This document shows positions 9,453 through 21,330 of a stretch of DNA of 64,000 bases, piece by piece. Below the pieces are notes generated by a model, which saw only the letters and a list, made by a program, of their open reading frames with translations, had not been told where the DNA came from and searched no databases. Source of the DNA: Whitmania pigra (lineage: Eukaryota > Annelida > Clitellata > Hirudinida > Haemopidae); contig JAJTWR010000260.1 in assembly GCA_021613335.1 (NCBI GenBank), positions 2,613,501-2,677,500 of the forward strand, read 5' to 3'. Made by a program: the position numbers and the translations under genes. The number at the start of each line of letters is the position of its first letter. The first letter of the stretch is position 1.

Positions 9453-11072
9453 TCAAGAAGCGGGTATCTCCATGAAGTGAAATCTTGAGATTAGGTCATT
9501 TTCTGATTTCTTTCCAATTTTGCATATACAATCACAGATATCATCTATGCTGCATTTTTCCAAGTTTGATAGTCTGCCGAAACATTTGGCTGTGACGCAC
9601 AACATCCAATGATTGGATTGGCCATGTTCATTCAATTGGCTGATTATTATTTTTATCCTTTTTTGTTGGTTGGCTGAAAAGGCTAGGTGACCAATTAGCT
9701 TGTCGAAGTTAAAGCAGCCATAAAGGGATAACATAATTATAAGTGTTTCACATTCAATGGAGTTTATTATCTTCATTAAAACATCTGAACAAGACAGCAG
9801 GTGAGGTCCAAACCTCAAGCAATCTTTTTCACAATTGGCATCCATTAATATGATGATGCATGGCAATGGTTCCCCTTTGACTATTTTTGAAATTTCTGAC
9901 AAGTTTGAATCAAATCTCTCTCTTCTTTTGACAACATTTGACGATGTCCTGCCATGGTTACCCAAGATTTTGTTCAAATATTCCAGGTGGGTAAAATCAG
10001 GTCCATTAATGAAATCAGACTCAGTCTTCAACGAAAAAATTCTTCCTGAAATCTTTGAGGTCGATTGCACTTCGTCGATTTGTATTTCATCATTGCCTAT
10101 TATTTCTCTTATTTCATCAAATAACTCGTTGTCGCTCCTTGTATCATTGACACTTTTTTCCTTATTGAGATATACCTGGCTTCCATAGATATCTGACCAG
10201 TAAGATAATTATAATAGTAAATGATTTGCATGGCATCAGTGGCACTAAAATTATACCAAACATGAGAAGTGTGTGATGCTACAAAGCTAACCTATCTCAC
10301 TGTCAAGCACAGATGATTCACTATTTTGGGTTATACTATCCTTTTTCTCATCTTCCTCACCTGATGGTGCTACAAATGATCAAGTAAACGTATTTGCTTA
10401 TAATTGTGATGTTCCAAATAATTTGGAAGCCAAACTCACCAATGTCTGTTTTTACAGAAATATTGTTTTGGAGATGTGAAAATTCAGGACCTCCCATAGT
10501 TTCAGTTTCTTTCATACCTAATTATGTTGTGAATTAAAAATAAAACCTAAGCCTCTTCATATCTATGTACATTATTGTACTGGGCTGCAACATAATACTT
10601 ACCAGCCCTCGCTCCTGAATGAGGCACAGAATTGTTACCCTGCATTGGTAACTTGAGTTTCTCGATCATTTTGTTGACATTTAAATCATCTGATAAATTA
10701 ATTGATCCCATTACTTAAAGCAAATGTACTTTGAGTTTGTCGCTCACCTGACTTGAGTTTCACGCTGAGAGATTGTAAGGCATTTCTCTTGGCGTTGAAT
10801 CTTGGCTCTAATTCTGTCAGAACTCGTATTTGATCAGTTTTGTACAAAGCATTCAACAAAGCGATGTAGGACCTCTCAGATCTTTTACTAATTACGTCTA
10901 AAAAGTGTCCAACGCGTGATCTCTCTGGTTCCTCTTTAATTTCTTGTACCAAGTCATCGTTAAGGACTCCAGTTTCTTCGAGAAAATGTTTAAAAAATTC
11001 GTTCGTAAGATTAAGATTTTTTATCAAAAATAATCTCTTATTGTTAATTTTATCAATGTCGCTTTTCTGCAT
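9453..11072 (-). CDS. CARD-domain protein of unknown function
   Basis: Five exons in transcript order: 11072-10748, 10689-10603, 10517-10440, 10369-10292, 10192-9453. Phases agree at every junction and give about 435 residues. The first exon carries a death-fold domain of CARD type (about residues 10-90; blocks FFKHFLEETGVLNDDLVQEI and ALLNALYKTDQIRVLTEL), which normally mediates homotypic binding in apoptotic or innate immune complexes. The middle is polar, rich in Glu, Asp and Ser, and probably disordered. The last about 200 residues form a compact Cys-rich, hydrophobic-patterned region (CIIILMDANCEKDCLRFG; LSLYGCFNFDKLIGHL) that I do not recognise. It lacks the SHG and QACxG motifs of active caspases, so a caspase is unlikely unless badly diverged. 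The start is the first Met, close before the CARD. It is divergent from vipas39, with 633 bp between the start codons. Confidence 0.8.
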
Positions 11073-11705
11073 TTTCTGTCAGGTTTTCCCAAAATTCATC
11101 GGTTGCTAATTTTTGCCATTGGCAGTTTTTATACTTGATATTCATGACTGCAGTCTAAAGCACCTCCGTATATTCTACTAAATATTAATGACCTTTAGGA
11201 GGCGTGGTCACTATTTAAAAGCTAAAATGTTACGTAAATACATAAAAAAAAAACTACACAAAAATTTGCTTATTTTTAAAAATAAAATTTGCATATTTTA
11301 CATTAGTGAACCTGGATCTTATAAATAATTAACTGTCATGCCCGCGACCTGCGTTTATCTTCTTTCAAGCCTAAACGAAGTCGAGGGCTCATCAACATTT
11401 TATTTTTACTAATACTTGAAATTTTTGAGTTAATGTAATAATATGCTTATAGTTACACATATGCTTATATGACCGTATAATTTTAATACATAAACATTGT
11501 TTTGGAAAATTTGTGCTTGGCAAACAAAACATTACTTATACTTTTAACGAACTGATCTGTTCATATGAGTTTGGTAGAGCGGCCGCTATTGGTCTTTTTC
11601 TAAATAATTGACTTGTTATTGTGATTGTCATTAAATGACATGTTTTAAACAGTACAATACATTCGCTGATTCAAGATCTAGTTATATTTTCATTAATTTA
11701 ACCAG
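11073..11705. promoter_or_regulatory. Shared upstream region of the CARD gene (-) and vipas39 (+)
   Basis: A 633-bp AT-rich gap between two divergent start codons, so both 5' UTRs and a possible bidirectional promoter must lie here. No convincing TATA box or other motif was picked out. Confidence 0.5.
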
Positions 11706-14700
11706 ATGAGCAATTCCGAGAGTGAAAATGAGCAATATTGGGAGCATTCAAATGCTTCCAAAAAGTCATCAAACTTTTTCAACGATGTAATATACCAAAA
11801 CTTATTTATTTTAATATGTTGTAAGGTTTTTTTTATGATGATGAGTGTTCTGAATCCATCAGTGACTAAAATTAGATGTGCAATTTATTGAAGTTACCAA
11901 CTAATTTTTTTTCCAGGATAATGACATTTCATTGTTGGCAAGTGAAAGAATATTTTGTGAGGAATCAAATACCATTGAAAGCTTTACTGAAAGACCTCAC
12001 AGTTTGAGCACTTTTTCATTTTCCATCGTGACATTTAAAATTTTTCATTTAATAACTTTTAGGTATTAAGTCTGTTTCTACACCATTGGCGTTGTCATCA
12101 CAGGAATCAGGTAAAAATTTCGTCATTATTTTGATTGTAGTTGAATGAAAAAGTTCAATTGAGCTTCTTTTATAAGTTAATTCTTAATTGTTGATATTAG
12201 TAATCTTGGTTTTAGCCAAAATGAAGTCCATTTTTGTTAATGGCTGGATCCTTATTTATTTTCCCAAAATCCAAAATTCTTAGAAACTTCATTTAACTCT
12301 CTTGTGGATATCTTTGTTACGATACATTATTTTTTAATGTTGTTTTTCCATTGTAATGTTGTAATCTCTACTGTAATTTGTCAGCCAAATCTTTAGCTGA
12401 TCAACAGAAAGATGATTTGGAGAGAAGAAAATTGGTGAGTGAGTGAAGGATATTTGTTGTAATTGTGGTAATTTATCTTAGATGATGTAGCCTCATAAGC
12501 ATACATCATCGGAAACATCTTTAGTTATTCATTTACATAGTGCTTCTTCTATTTTGCACATCAGAGTAGGACTTTTACATTATGTGCAAGAACTCTGAGC
12601 TACCTGACATCTAATCTTTTGATTGGTTCAGCCGATGTTAAATGTATTTACTTTGATATTACGACATGATCTGATTAGATGCAAGAATATTTGTTTTGAA
12701 TTAATAAATGTTTATGAATTTTTTAGGAAGTTTTGAGTCCTCGTGCGATAGTTCTAAGGATGGTGCTCGGAGAGGTTCTCCATTTTAAACTATTAAATAC
12801 AAATTATTAATATTTCTGGATGATTACTTATATACTAAACATTATCAAAATCAAATTTTAATTATTAAATTGTTGTTATGTGATGATAATTTCATTTAAA
12901 AAATCTCAATGATATTTCAAAAATCATCAAAATGAGATTAATGTTGATTACTGAATATTTTCACTTTGTAACTAAATATTGAATTTACAATTTTACTTAA
13001 TTTCTTTAATTAATCAAATTTATATTAATGTTATTCTATTTAATTTGTTTTTATATTTGTTATTTAATTTATTTATTCATTGATTTATTAGAGTTATTCA
13101 TTGGAGATGTACAAATCAAAAGATGACAAGTTATGCCTATTGGATGAGGCTTTATCTTCTTGTGATGGGAATGCCATACTTGCAGTCAGTTTAATGTCAT
13201 GCATTCAATTGATTATTGAATATTTAAGTTTATTGAGAACTCTTAAGTAATATATAATTAGATTTTACTCACAAGGTCCTTGTTCCAGGCTATCCTGTTC
13301 ATGCAGAGGACGATGAAGTCGAGTTTGTTCAACATTGAAATGGCAACCCGACCCGCCGCTGTTGAGCATTACCTCGCTTACCTCCAATCTGAAACATCTT
13401 TGACCACACTTCCAGATGCTCTCAGGTTTAATGCTTTCTCATAATTATAATTGTTTATTTAATATTTTAACAAATTGTTTTATGCCTAGGAGTTTGGACA
13501 ATATTTTAGACAGTATTTTGGACAGTATTTTACGTTTTCTATGTCTAACTAGAAATTCTAATTGTTGTTTTTCAGTGTTTTCCAGAGAAATGAACAGGCA
13601 GCAGTAAGATTTGTGAAAACTTCTTTTCCGAAGTTGATGTTAAATAATTTATGTAATGTATGCAGATGTTAATGTTTAATAATTTATGCAATGTATGCAG
13701 AGGTTGATGTTAAATAATTTATGAAACGTATGCAGATGTTGATTTTAAATAATTTATGCAATGTATGCAGATGTTGAAGTTCAAAACAGCTAGTAATTCA
13801 TCACCAAAAATCTCTCACCTCAACAGATGTCTCGAGTTAGTTGGATTTAATTTGCAGTTTTGTGCTGTTTGCAGATTGAAAAGTAATATTAAGTATACTC
13901 TCCTCCAATGCTATGCTGTGGAATCATGGAACAACCAACTTCTTTTTTATTATTAATTAATTTCAATATTAAAAAAAACACCTATTTTAAATGTCACAAT
14001 ACTGGTAAGAATTCCCTATGCTTGTTGGCTGAAGACTTGAATAAAAATATTTGTGTGAATGCATTTTGTGATTGTGCATCATGATTTTAAAATTTCCTTG
14101 AATTTACTGTTATTATTTATATTTGATTTCCATATGTTAAAATCTGTCAAGAATTATATTGAGGTGATTTGCAGATCTCATTTCAAGTCAGATACAAACC
14201 TTCAGTTCGAGAGTTCTGTTTTGCAACGCTACATCAAATTGCTGGAACTTCAGTCACCAATCCAGGTACTCATCCGTCGAGCAACTTTAGGTTCAACTTT
14301 CTAATTGATATTTGAGCCATTCAGTGCACCAAATTAATTTAAATGTTCTGATTCATTTTTAGAACTGTTTTTAGATTCTGTTATTTTTATGACTAAGTTC
14401 ATTTTCTTAGAATTGTGAATAATTGGCAGGAAAACGATGAAAAGGAGATCATAAAAGGAACAAATTCCCTCTTGAAAGAGATTCCACCTTCAGTCTCATT
14501 GGTTGGAACATCTGCCCTCAGCACATTGTATTATGCTTGCCTCTATCACTTTGACAAATCTGAGGTCAGTTGGACATCTTAGTTAATTTAAATTATTGTA
14601 TTAAGCACAGGTTATTTTTAAATTTGTAGAATGTTTTAGGAAGTCCTCTGATGGTTAAGAAATCTCAGCAAGTAACGTATTTGATAATTGAATGATTGAA

Positions 14701-15367
14701 TATTTGTTACATAATATTGATTTAATCAAGCTGTCAGAGAAGCAGTTTATTTGGAAAGCACTAAGTGCCCTTTCAAGACTCAGGAAGTGGAATCAAATTG
14801 AAGCTCTTTTCATGACTAAGGTTACATCTCATCAGAATTTGATGTTTCTAGCTGTACAGAGTGCATTCTTAGTTGAAACTTATTTCAGTCGTGGGTTGGA
14901 GTGAACAAGATGAAGTCCCCAATTCCGTTCGAGCGAATTGTGTCGCTATTACATCACATGTCAGCACCAAAGGAGGTTTGAATTTACCTGTCTGCCTAAA
15001 TGTGGCTTGCAAAGAGTCAGTTAATCTCATTCAGGTCAAAGAGAAATACTGCATGCTGGTTGACGACGTGAACAACAGAATTGAAGTCGCGACAAAGTTT
15101 GAATGTCATGCAGTTGTACTTCAGGTTGTTGCTTCCTGACAGGAAAGATTTTTTCTGACTTTGGTTACAGTTCTTGTGATTTCAGGCGTACAAGGACTTG
15201 AGAGACCGAGATATGATTGAAAAGTACAGAATCAACCTAAAATCAAAAACCCCAGAAGATTATTTAGCATCAGAAATCTTGAATGACAAGGTAAAGGTTG
15301 TTACTATTTTTTTTTACATTTGGTGTTCTCATGTGAACATTTTCAGACCATCAAGTGGAAGAACTAA
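11706..15367 (+). CDS. VIPAS39: VIPAS39 / SPE-39, the VPS16B-like partner of VPS33B
   Basis: Seventeen exons: 11706-11786, 11917-12001, 12063-12110, 12385-12434, 12727-12774, 13092-13184, 13289-13425, 13576-13603, 13771-13835, 14175-14265, 14430-14564, 14630-14671, 14731-14820, 14889-14975, 15035-15124, 15186-15290, 15347-15367. The total is about 431 residues (human 493). The N-terminus (MSNSESENEQYWEHS) and the C-terminal half match VIPAS39: KLCLLDEALSSCDGNAILA then AILFMQRTM, LYYACLYHFDKSE, ALSALSRLRKWNQIEALF, KFECHAVVLQAYKDLRDRD and the terminal IKWKN. Known role: it pairs with VPS33B in the CHEVI complex for late-endosome and lysosome-related-organelle delivery. Weak points are the donors of exon 2 (GTTTGA) and exon 9 (GTTAGT), chosen by phase. 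A 4 x 35-bp minisatellite repeats the acceptor of exon 9. Confidence 0.9.
13633..13772 (+). repeat. 4 x 35-bp minisatellite that copies a splice acceptor
   Basis: Four tandem 35-bp units start at 13633, 13668, 13703 and 13738 (GTTGATGTTAAATAATTTAT...GTATGCAGAT). Each unit ends with GTATGCAG followed by ATGTT or similar, the acceptor and first bases of vipas39 exon 9. Only the last AG (13769-13770) opens the exon used in the model. Confidence 0.85.
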
Positions 15368-15784
15368 ACTGTTCCGTGGACATTTTAATCTAATTTGAAA
15401 CTTCCATAATTTTACTAAATAATTAACTAAACATGTTAAATTATTAATACATAAACTTGTATTTAATGAATTTGTATTTATTAATTTTTTTTTTAATTTG
15501 ACATTTCCTAATTCACCGAAAGTAAAATGGCTAAATTCTTGTGAAGCATAATTAAAATATTTAAAGCTTATGCAAACTTTGATTTGCTTAATTGATATTG
15601 CACTTTTGTCAAATGTTTTAAGGAAGTATCTATAAAAAGTCACTGTTAAATCTGATTTATTTAATTAAATGGAAAGATTTGGAAATGTCAAGGATACAAA
15701 TGTGTGTAGTATCTTAAACGATTTGAACTAATTAGAGATATTGATAATTTGATAAATTCAACAAAAAATTAATAGTAAAAATTT
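15368..15784. other. vipas39 3' flank
   Basis: AT-rich sequence with the 3' UTR of vipas39 and no further gene. No clear AATAAA was fixed as the polyadenylation signal. Confidence 0.4.
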
Positions 15785-16111
15785 TAATAATATTTATTTT
15801 TATTTATTTACTTATTTATTAAAACCAAAAAGAGGGTCACAAATGACCGCTAACAAATTGGTGTCAGATAATCTGTGCATACAGAGTGTCTAAACAAAAT
15901 TTAAGTCAATTAAATTGTTAGAAACTTTCTCAAGTCGGCGTTGGAAATACAGGTCTTAAATCGACTATAGGCTGTGTAGCTATAAGCTAATAATATCTGA
16001 GGTAGGGAGTTCCGGGGTTTCGCAATTCGGTTGCTGAAGACATGGAGTGATGGAGCATTTTTCTTGGCATAGACCACGTGTGCGAGATAACAGGAAATCG
16101 GGGAATGTGGG

Positions 16112-17349
16112 CAGGGGCGCAACCAGCGAAAAATGCTGGGGGGGCTCAAGTTTAGAAAAGCCCGACGCAGTCGAAAAATTTTTGAAACTGTTCAAATCAA
16201 TACTACTAATTTTAATTAATAAAGAATTAAAGATAGAACTGATTATTATTATAAGTTTTTATTTATAAGTCTGCAGTCTTTTTTTGTATCTTTAATAATT
16301 TATTAATGAGCTTGACTATCTTCTGTTTCAAAGTTTCAAGCCAGTTAAAGCAACTGTAAAAAAAAAGTTTATGATATGTTTAAAATTGTAATATGATATG
16401 ATTGATATCCTAAACATTTCACCTAATCTAAATTATGTATAAAATTAAGATCCTAAACAGTTTAAAACAATTTTGAAATGTTGTAGTCTAAATTACATTT
16501 TGATGTGTTTACAGTTACAAAATAATTTTTCGATCAATCTGTGAAAATCTGTTCACCATTTTATTTACTGGAAGAAGTGCAGTAGTTGTTTTGTTCACAG
16601 ATATTCTCAATAAACTTTGCAAACGACAGGCAGACATAGTCGTCCCGAGATGACTTTTAATAAGGCGAAGTTTAGAAAATGCCCTTTCTGCATCTGATGA
16701 CGTAAATGTCTGAGTAAGAGCAACATCGAGCATATGCAACTCGGGCTGAATGCTTGTGGCACAGAAAAGATCTTGTAGTTCGATACACGCATTGGGGTCA
16801 GACTGATCAGCACGTAAACTTGTCGATGTGAATTGGAGCTGTCTTTGCACAGTTTCAGCGTCTTTTCCATGAAGGTTGCATAATTCCGAAAGCTCGGGAG
16901 TCATTGTGCCATTCTGCAAAGCATCAAGAGCAGCCAAGGCAGGGTTGTCAAAACGACATTATCTGATCATCAGATAACCAGCGAAAAATGCTGGTGGGGG
17001 AGCTCAAGTTTAGACAAGGGACGAAAGCCCGACGCAGTCGAAAAATTTTTGAAACTGTTTAAATCAAAACTACCAATTATAATTAATAAAGAATTAAAAA
17101 TAGAACAGATTATTATTATTATGAGTTTGACTATCTTCTGTCTACAGTCTTATTTTGTATCTTTAATAATTTATTAATGAGTTTGACTATCTTCTGTCTC
17201 AAAGTTTCAAACCAGTTAAATCCCCTTACCCCCCCCCCCCCCCCACCAAAAAAAAACTGATCGGATTTGGAAAAATTGCAGGGTCTCTCCTATTAGGCCT
17301 GGGGGGGGGCGCAAGCCCCCCCCCCTGCCCCCCCCTAGTTGCGCCACTG
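16112..17349 (-). mobile_element. hAT transposon, internally deleted (1,238 bp)
   Basis: It has an 8-bp target duplication AATGTGGG (16104-16111 and 17350-17357) and terminal sequences CAGGGGCGCAACCAGC (left) and the complement CAGTGGCGCAACTAG (right), classic hAT ends. Inside are a transposase C-terminal fragment on the minus strand and a direct duplication: the segment AACCAGCGAAAAATGCTGG plus about 140 bp recurs at 16121-16260 and 16977-17110. G/C homopolymer runs lie near the right end. It is nested in a LINE. Confidence 0.9.
16515..16937 (-). pseudogene. hAT transposase C-terminal dimerisation region
   Basis: An open frame of 140 codons whose second half has the hAT-family dimerisation signature: SSDAERAFSKLRLIKSHLG, then MSACRLQSLLRISVN. 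Proteins of this type resemble the ZMYM1/THAP-like hAT transposases. The DNA-binding BED domain and the DDE part are absent, so the fragment cannot be an active transposase. A Met is present at the start but is probably fortuitous. Confidence 0.8.
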
Positions 17350-17640
17350 AATGTGGGGATGGTTTAGTGCATGAAGCTGTGTAACACTTTGTTACAGAGG
17401 CATAAATCATGGATGGGGCGTCGGTGTTCCAGTGTCTTGAGTCCGAGTTTCTGCAGTCTGCTCACATAGGTGGAGTTCGTAATCCTGGTATGGCCCTTGT
17501 GAAAAACCTTTGGACTCGTTCGATCTTTGTTATGAGCTGCTTGTTATGGGGCTCCAGGCCGTGGAGAAATATTCGAGGATTGGCCGAACGAGGTGCAATA
17601 CGCTCTGGTGACTAACTAGATTTAGTGGGACTTTTAACTA

Positions 17641-18569
17641 TTTCTAGTGTGTTTTTGATGTGACCCAAAAAAAAGGTAGTGAACGTCAAAAGTCAATAAT
17701 AACAATAAAAAAATTTTACACACAAAAAAAAGTTATTTAATATGAAATTATGTTTTGTTTCTTTTCTATTATTTCAAAACATCTTTTGTCATGTAATTAA
17801 AAATACCATTATGGACCTGTTGAGCTCTTTAGCAATCCTCGATCTTGAATATTTGGCTTTCCTGAAAGCCGAGAATAGGTGAGATGAGGTGGACAAGCTC
17901 TTTACTCAATAACGAATAGAGACATATTACTATTATTATACATTAGTATATTATTATATTATGGGTCGATCGTTGAATTCATTTGCAAGTGTTGAAATTG
18001 AGCTGAAGATCTTCAAATCCAGAAAAACCGCAATCTTAGTTGATTGTATCTCTTGGCAGTTATATGGCTGTAATGACAATTTGCTATGTTCCTATTGAAC
18101 GAATAGGGTAGTGGCTGACTTTTAAATAACTTGGGTGAATAAGATTGCGTCCTAATCATCTAGATATGCAACGGACGTTAATAAAAAAACAAGAGATTGC
18201 GAAAATTATTGCGATTTATTAAACATAAACACCCTGCTAGCGATTTGTAAACAGCCTGCTAGCCTTATCAAAATTTGCAATACTATTATTTGAATAAGTT
18301 TAATTTTAAAAAATTAAAAATTTTAAAATAAATGCATTTTGCATTTGGCAATTTAGATAACAAGGCAACAACTTATTTTATTGTTACTCTTTATTACAAA
18401 AAATACTATAGTTTCACTTTTACATCCCGCAGCACGCAGTGCTTCGGTTTAAATATAAACACCCTGCTAGCGATTTGTAAACACCCTGCTGGCCTTATAC
18501 AAGTCTCATTCTTCCCTTCTCATTTTTGGACAACTTTACCTTTATCAATCACTAAACTATCAATAATAA
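17641..18569. other. Gene-free stretch with a spaced direct repeat
   Basis: No gene. A roughly 49-bp segment (CACCCTGCTAGCGATTTGTA inside it) occurs at 18221-18269 and again at 18451-18499, 230 bp apart, and each copy itself contains CCTGCTAG/CCTGCTGG twice. The last 9 bases (18561-18569, CAATAATAA) are the target duplication of the next element. Confidence 0.5.
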
Positions 18570-21330
18570 GGTAAAACCGTCCGAGCTGCACACAGCCTTA
18601 ATGAGATGAAAAATAAGAGACATAGCTCCACCCCATAAACAAAATTAGCTCCGCCTACAATGATTAAAAGTAAATATATATTTAATTAAAGGTTTACCGA
18701 TATGTCGCGAGGTGTCTTCACTAAAATTTTAAATTTTGACATGACTAGATGTCTTTCACAAATTTACATTATTTTGAAGAATATAAAAATATAGCACGAT
18801 TATCTATTATAAAGTGATTGGGAAAAACATTTTCTTTAGTACTTAGTAGTAGCAGCTTGCAATTCTAATAGTTTATGATGGAATGATATGCGACCAATGT
18901 TCTCTAATTTCTTATCAGTGTACGCGATAAAACTACAGTTTTGAGCGGCACATTTTCATGCTTGAGCTTATTGGGTAGCCCTGAAAACGGTTGTTTTGGA
19001 ACCCACAAGACAATATTTCTTCAGACGGGATAGTATTCCCGGATAAGTTCCAGGTCTGGAAACAGGAGTACCTGTTCCCAAGGCCATGCCAAAGGAACTG
19101 ATCCAGTTATGATTCTATATGAATGTCTGTGATGCCACACATCCTCTTAAACTTGTCTTTAGCTCACCTCCACAAGTTCTCAACCACAGAAGCTTGTGTC
19201 AACAAAGAACAAATTCCAATGTGCCTCAAGAAGGAAGGAGGTTCTAATTTCCAGAGTCTGAGTTGAAAAATATGCTCTGAATCAACATCTGTTTCTCTTT
19301 TTTTTTTTTAAAAAACATCAGGTGTGCCCTCAGGAAGATGAAATGTCCGGCACAGTCTGCCCTGAGGAAAGACATTAGATTCAAAACAACTCTAAGATGA
19401 ATCCATGCTTAGCAATCCGGCGATTATGGACATTATTTACATATGGATCTGAAAAATCGGAGTCACTTAACAGAATCTTTAATCAAAATTTATTTATTTC
19501 ATTATTAATATAATTCTATTATTATAATAATACATATCGTTTCTTTTACATAACTAAAACTAATTAACATCTTAGTTATGCAACGGACCTTAACCAAATA
19601 AATAAACGGCGATAGCCCCTTATCGGTTATCTCGATCCTCAGAACTAATCGGCCGACTTTGAAGTGAAAACGCCGACTTCCCACTTTGAAGTGAAACAGC
19701 CAAATTCTCACGGGTTGGGGTTTTGAGTATTTATCTATAAAAAGGAAACAATTGTAGAAATAATTTTGTTAATTGTTCTCAAGTGTATTAATAAGTTAGG
19801 TGATGATGATTATTATAAAATAACTCATTTTTTTATTTTTATCATTCTTAATTTTTTTTAATAGCCTAATAATGACCATCATAAGCAGTGTGGTCACTAG
19901 TCGGGTCTTCAGCAAATTCAATCGTTTAGTATTTTGCGGAATTGCACGGGTATCATCAATGATTGGCATATCGTTAACTTTCTTAAACCGAATCCGCAGA
20001 TATCCAAAATTCATTGACAAACCCGCTCTCCTCAAAACTCGCGTCCCCTTTCTTTTCATAAACGTCGCTGGAACCCTTTTTCCTTCTTCTACAACCCTAG
20101 GTGTTATTTTCGATTCGCATCTTCCTGCAATCACCTGGGCACATACGTTCGCTTCTTTCCATCAGCACTTCTGCCCTTGAACATTGCCTGTCTCAACTCC
20201 TGCCTGAAACAATTGCACTGGTTGCCGATTCATATCGTATCACCTTCAAAATCGCCATCTCGACACATCACACTTTAGTGACATCCAGCCCACTTTAACT
20301 CCATCACTTTATAGGCCGCCGCCAAACACATGATCATCCACCATTCATCTTCAACCAATCAATAGGTCATCAATAGTCAACAGAGGCTTCTCTTATGCCT
20401 CCCCTCGTAAGATCCCACCCATCTCTGGAGCTCTTCAAGCGTCACCTGAAGACTCATCTCTTTAGGACTTCAAGGGACAACGAAAACACATTCTTTCTGA
20501 CGATATGCACATGGCAATATTATTGTTATTACGAATTTCATCCCATTATTAAGACTCTTCTCACAGGGTGAAGAGTTTTTATTTATCAAATAAAATAATT
20601 GTAGAAATAATTTCGTTAATTGTTCTCTAACTGTGTTGTGGAGCACTCAAAAGTTCTTTCGACAGGTGAAGTGGCTTCGAGATGAAATTTTTGGATCGTC
20701 AATAATTGTGTAAATTACTGATACGCAACAGAAAGTATTTTAATTGAGAAACTCAGTAAACTGATCAATCGAGGGGCCGAAGAGAGTTGAGAAAGCTGAC
20801 CACTGGAGTGATGAGAGAATCCAATGATTGTTGGGCTGTAGCAATGTGTGTGCTATGCGATGACCGAATGAACTACTGAACGATTCATTACTATTACCGA
20901 GTCACTTATATGAAATAAAGCTAAATGTTATTTTTGGAGCATCCTTTCCAAAGATGCGTAATGAATAATAACGCGGATTTGCAGTGAGGCTGTAGTTAGG
21001 TTTCTTGTTTAAATTGAATAATTTCGAGCAACAGTATTCCCAACATTCATAGAGACATCTTGAGACATCTCGATAAACCTCAAAACATTTAACATAGATT
21101 TGCAAACATTTGTGACATTTAAAATTTATTTATTTATTGGCGTTATTAATGCTATTTTATAAATAACTTAATATTATTTTTAAAGTACTATATTATCAAT
21201 ATGTATTGGGAAACACTTACTTTTAATTAATTTTAATCACTTTAAGTGGAGCTAATTTTATTTATGGGGTGGAGCTATCTCCCTTATTTTTCATCTCATT
21301 AAGGCTGTGTGCAGCTCGGACGGTTTTACC
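18570..21330. mobile_element. Non-autonomous Mutator-like element (2.76 kb)
   Basis: Inverted repeats of about 110 bp (18570-18680 and 21220-21330, beginning GGTAAAACCGTCCGAGCTGC; about 90 percent alike by eye) are flanked by the 9-bp duplication CAATAATAA (18561-18569 and 21331-21339). Long TIRs starting GG with a 9-bp duplication fit the Mutator superfamily. No transposase frame was recognised inside; part of the interior is a LINE fragment (19781-20596). Confidence 0.85.
19781..20596 (+). mobile_element. 5'-truncated L2/CR1-like LINE fragment
   Basis: Frameshifted plus-strand frames carry LINE RT C-terminal blocks: TLGVIFDSHL (about 20097), LHWLPI followed by RITFKIAI (about 20216-20260) and SLELFKRHLKTHLFR (about 20420-20470). 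It is flanked by a 31-bp direct repeat with one mismatch (19750-19780 and 20597-20627, starting AATTGTAGAAATAATTT), which may be its target-site duplication. It is nested in the 18570-21330 element. Confidence 0.65.

Larger units (their letters stand above)
15785..17640 (-). mobile_element. 3' end of a CR1/jockey-like LINE, split by a hAT insertion
   Basis: Read on the minus strand, 17615-17358 and then 16103-15910 encode the end of a LINE reverse transcriptase: a stretch reading LKTLEHRRPI...LCNKVLHSF, then FSNRIAKPRNSLPQ, both typical of the C-terminal thumb of CR1/jockey RTs. The element ends at about 15785 in an ATTT-type simple repeat, the tail expected of this class. Frameshifts and truncation make it dead. 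Removing the hAT (16112-17349) rejoins the two halves. The copies at 51.9-53.6 kb look like a related family. Confidence 0.75.

Noticed and set aside
9453..10192. Caspase catalytic domain in the last exon of the CARD gene
   Set aside because: CARD plus a C-terminal domain suggested a caspase, but no SHG or QACxG motif and no p20/p10 pattern could be found.
17221..17340. G/C homopolymer runs as a G-quadruplex regulatory site
   Set aside because: They lie near the right end of a hAT element and similar runs are common in such ends; nothing ties them to a gene.
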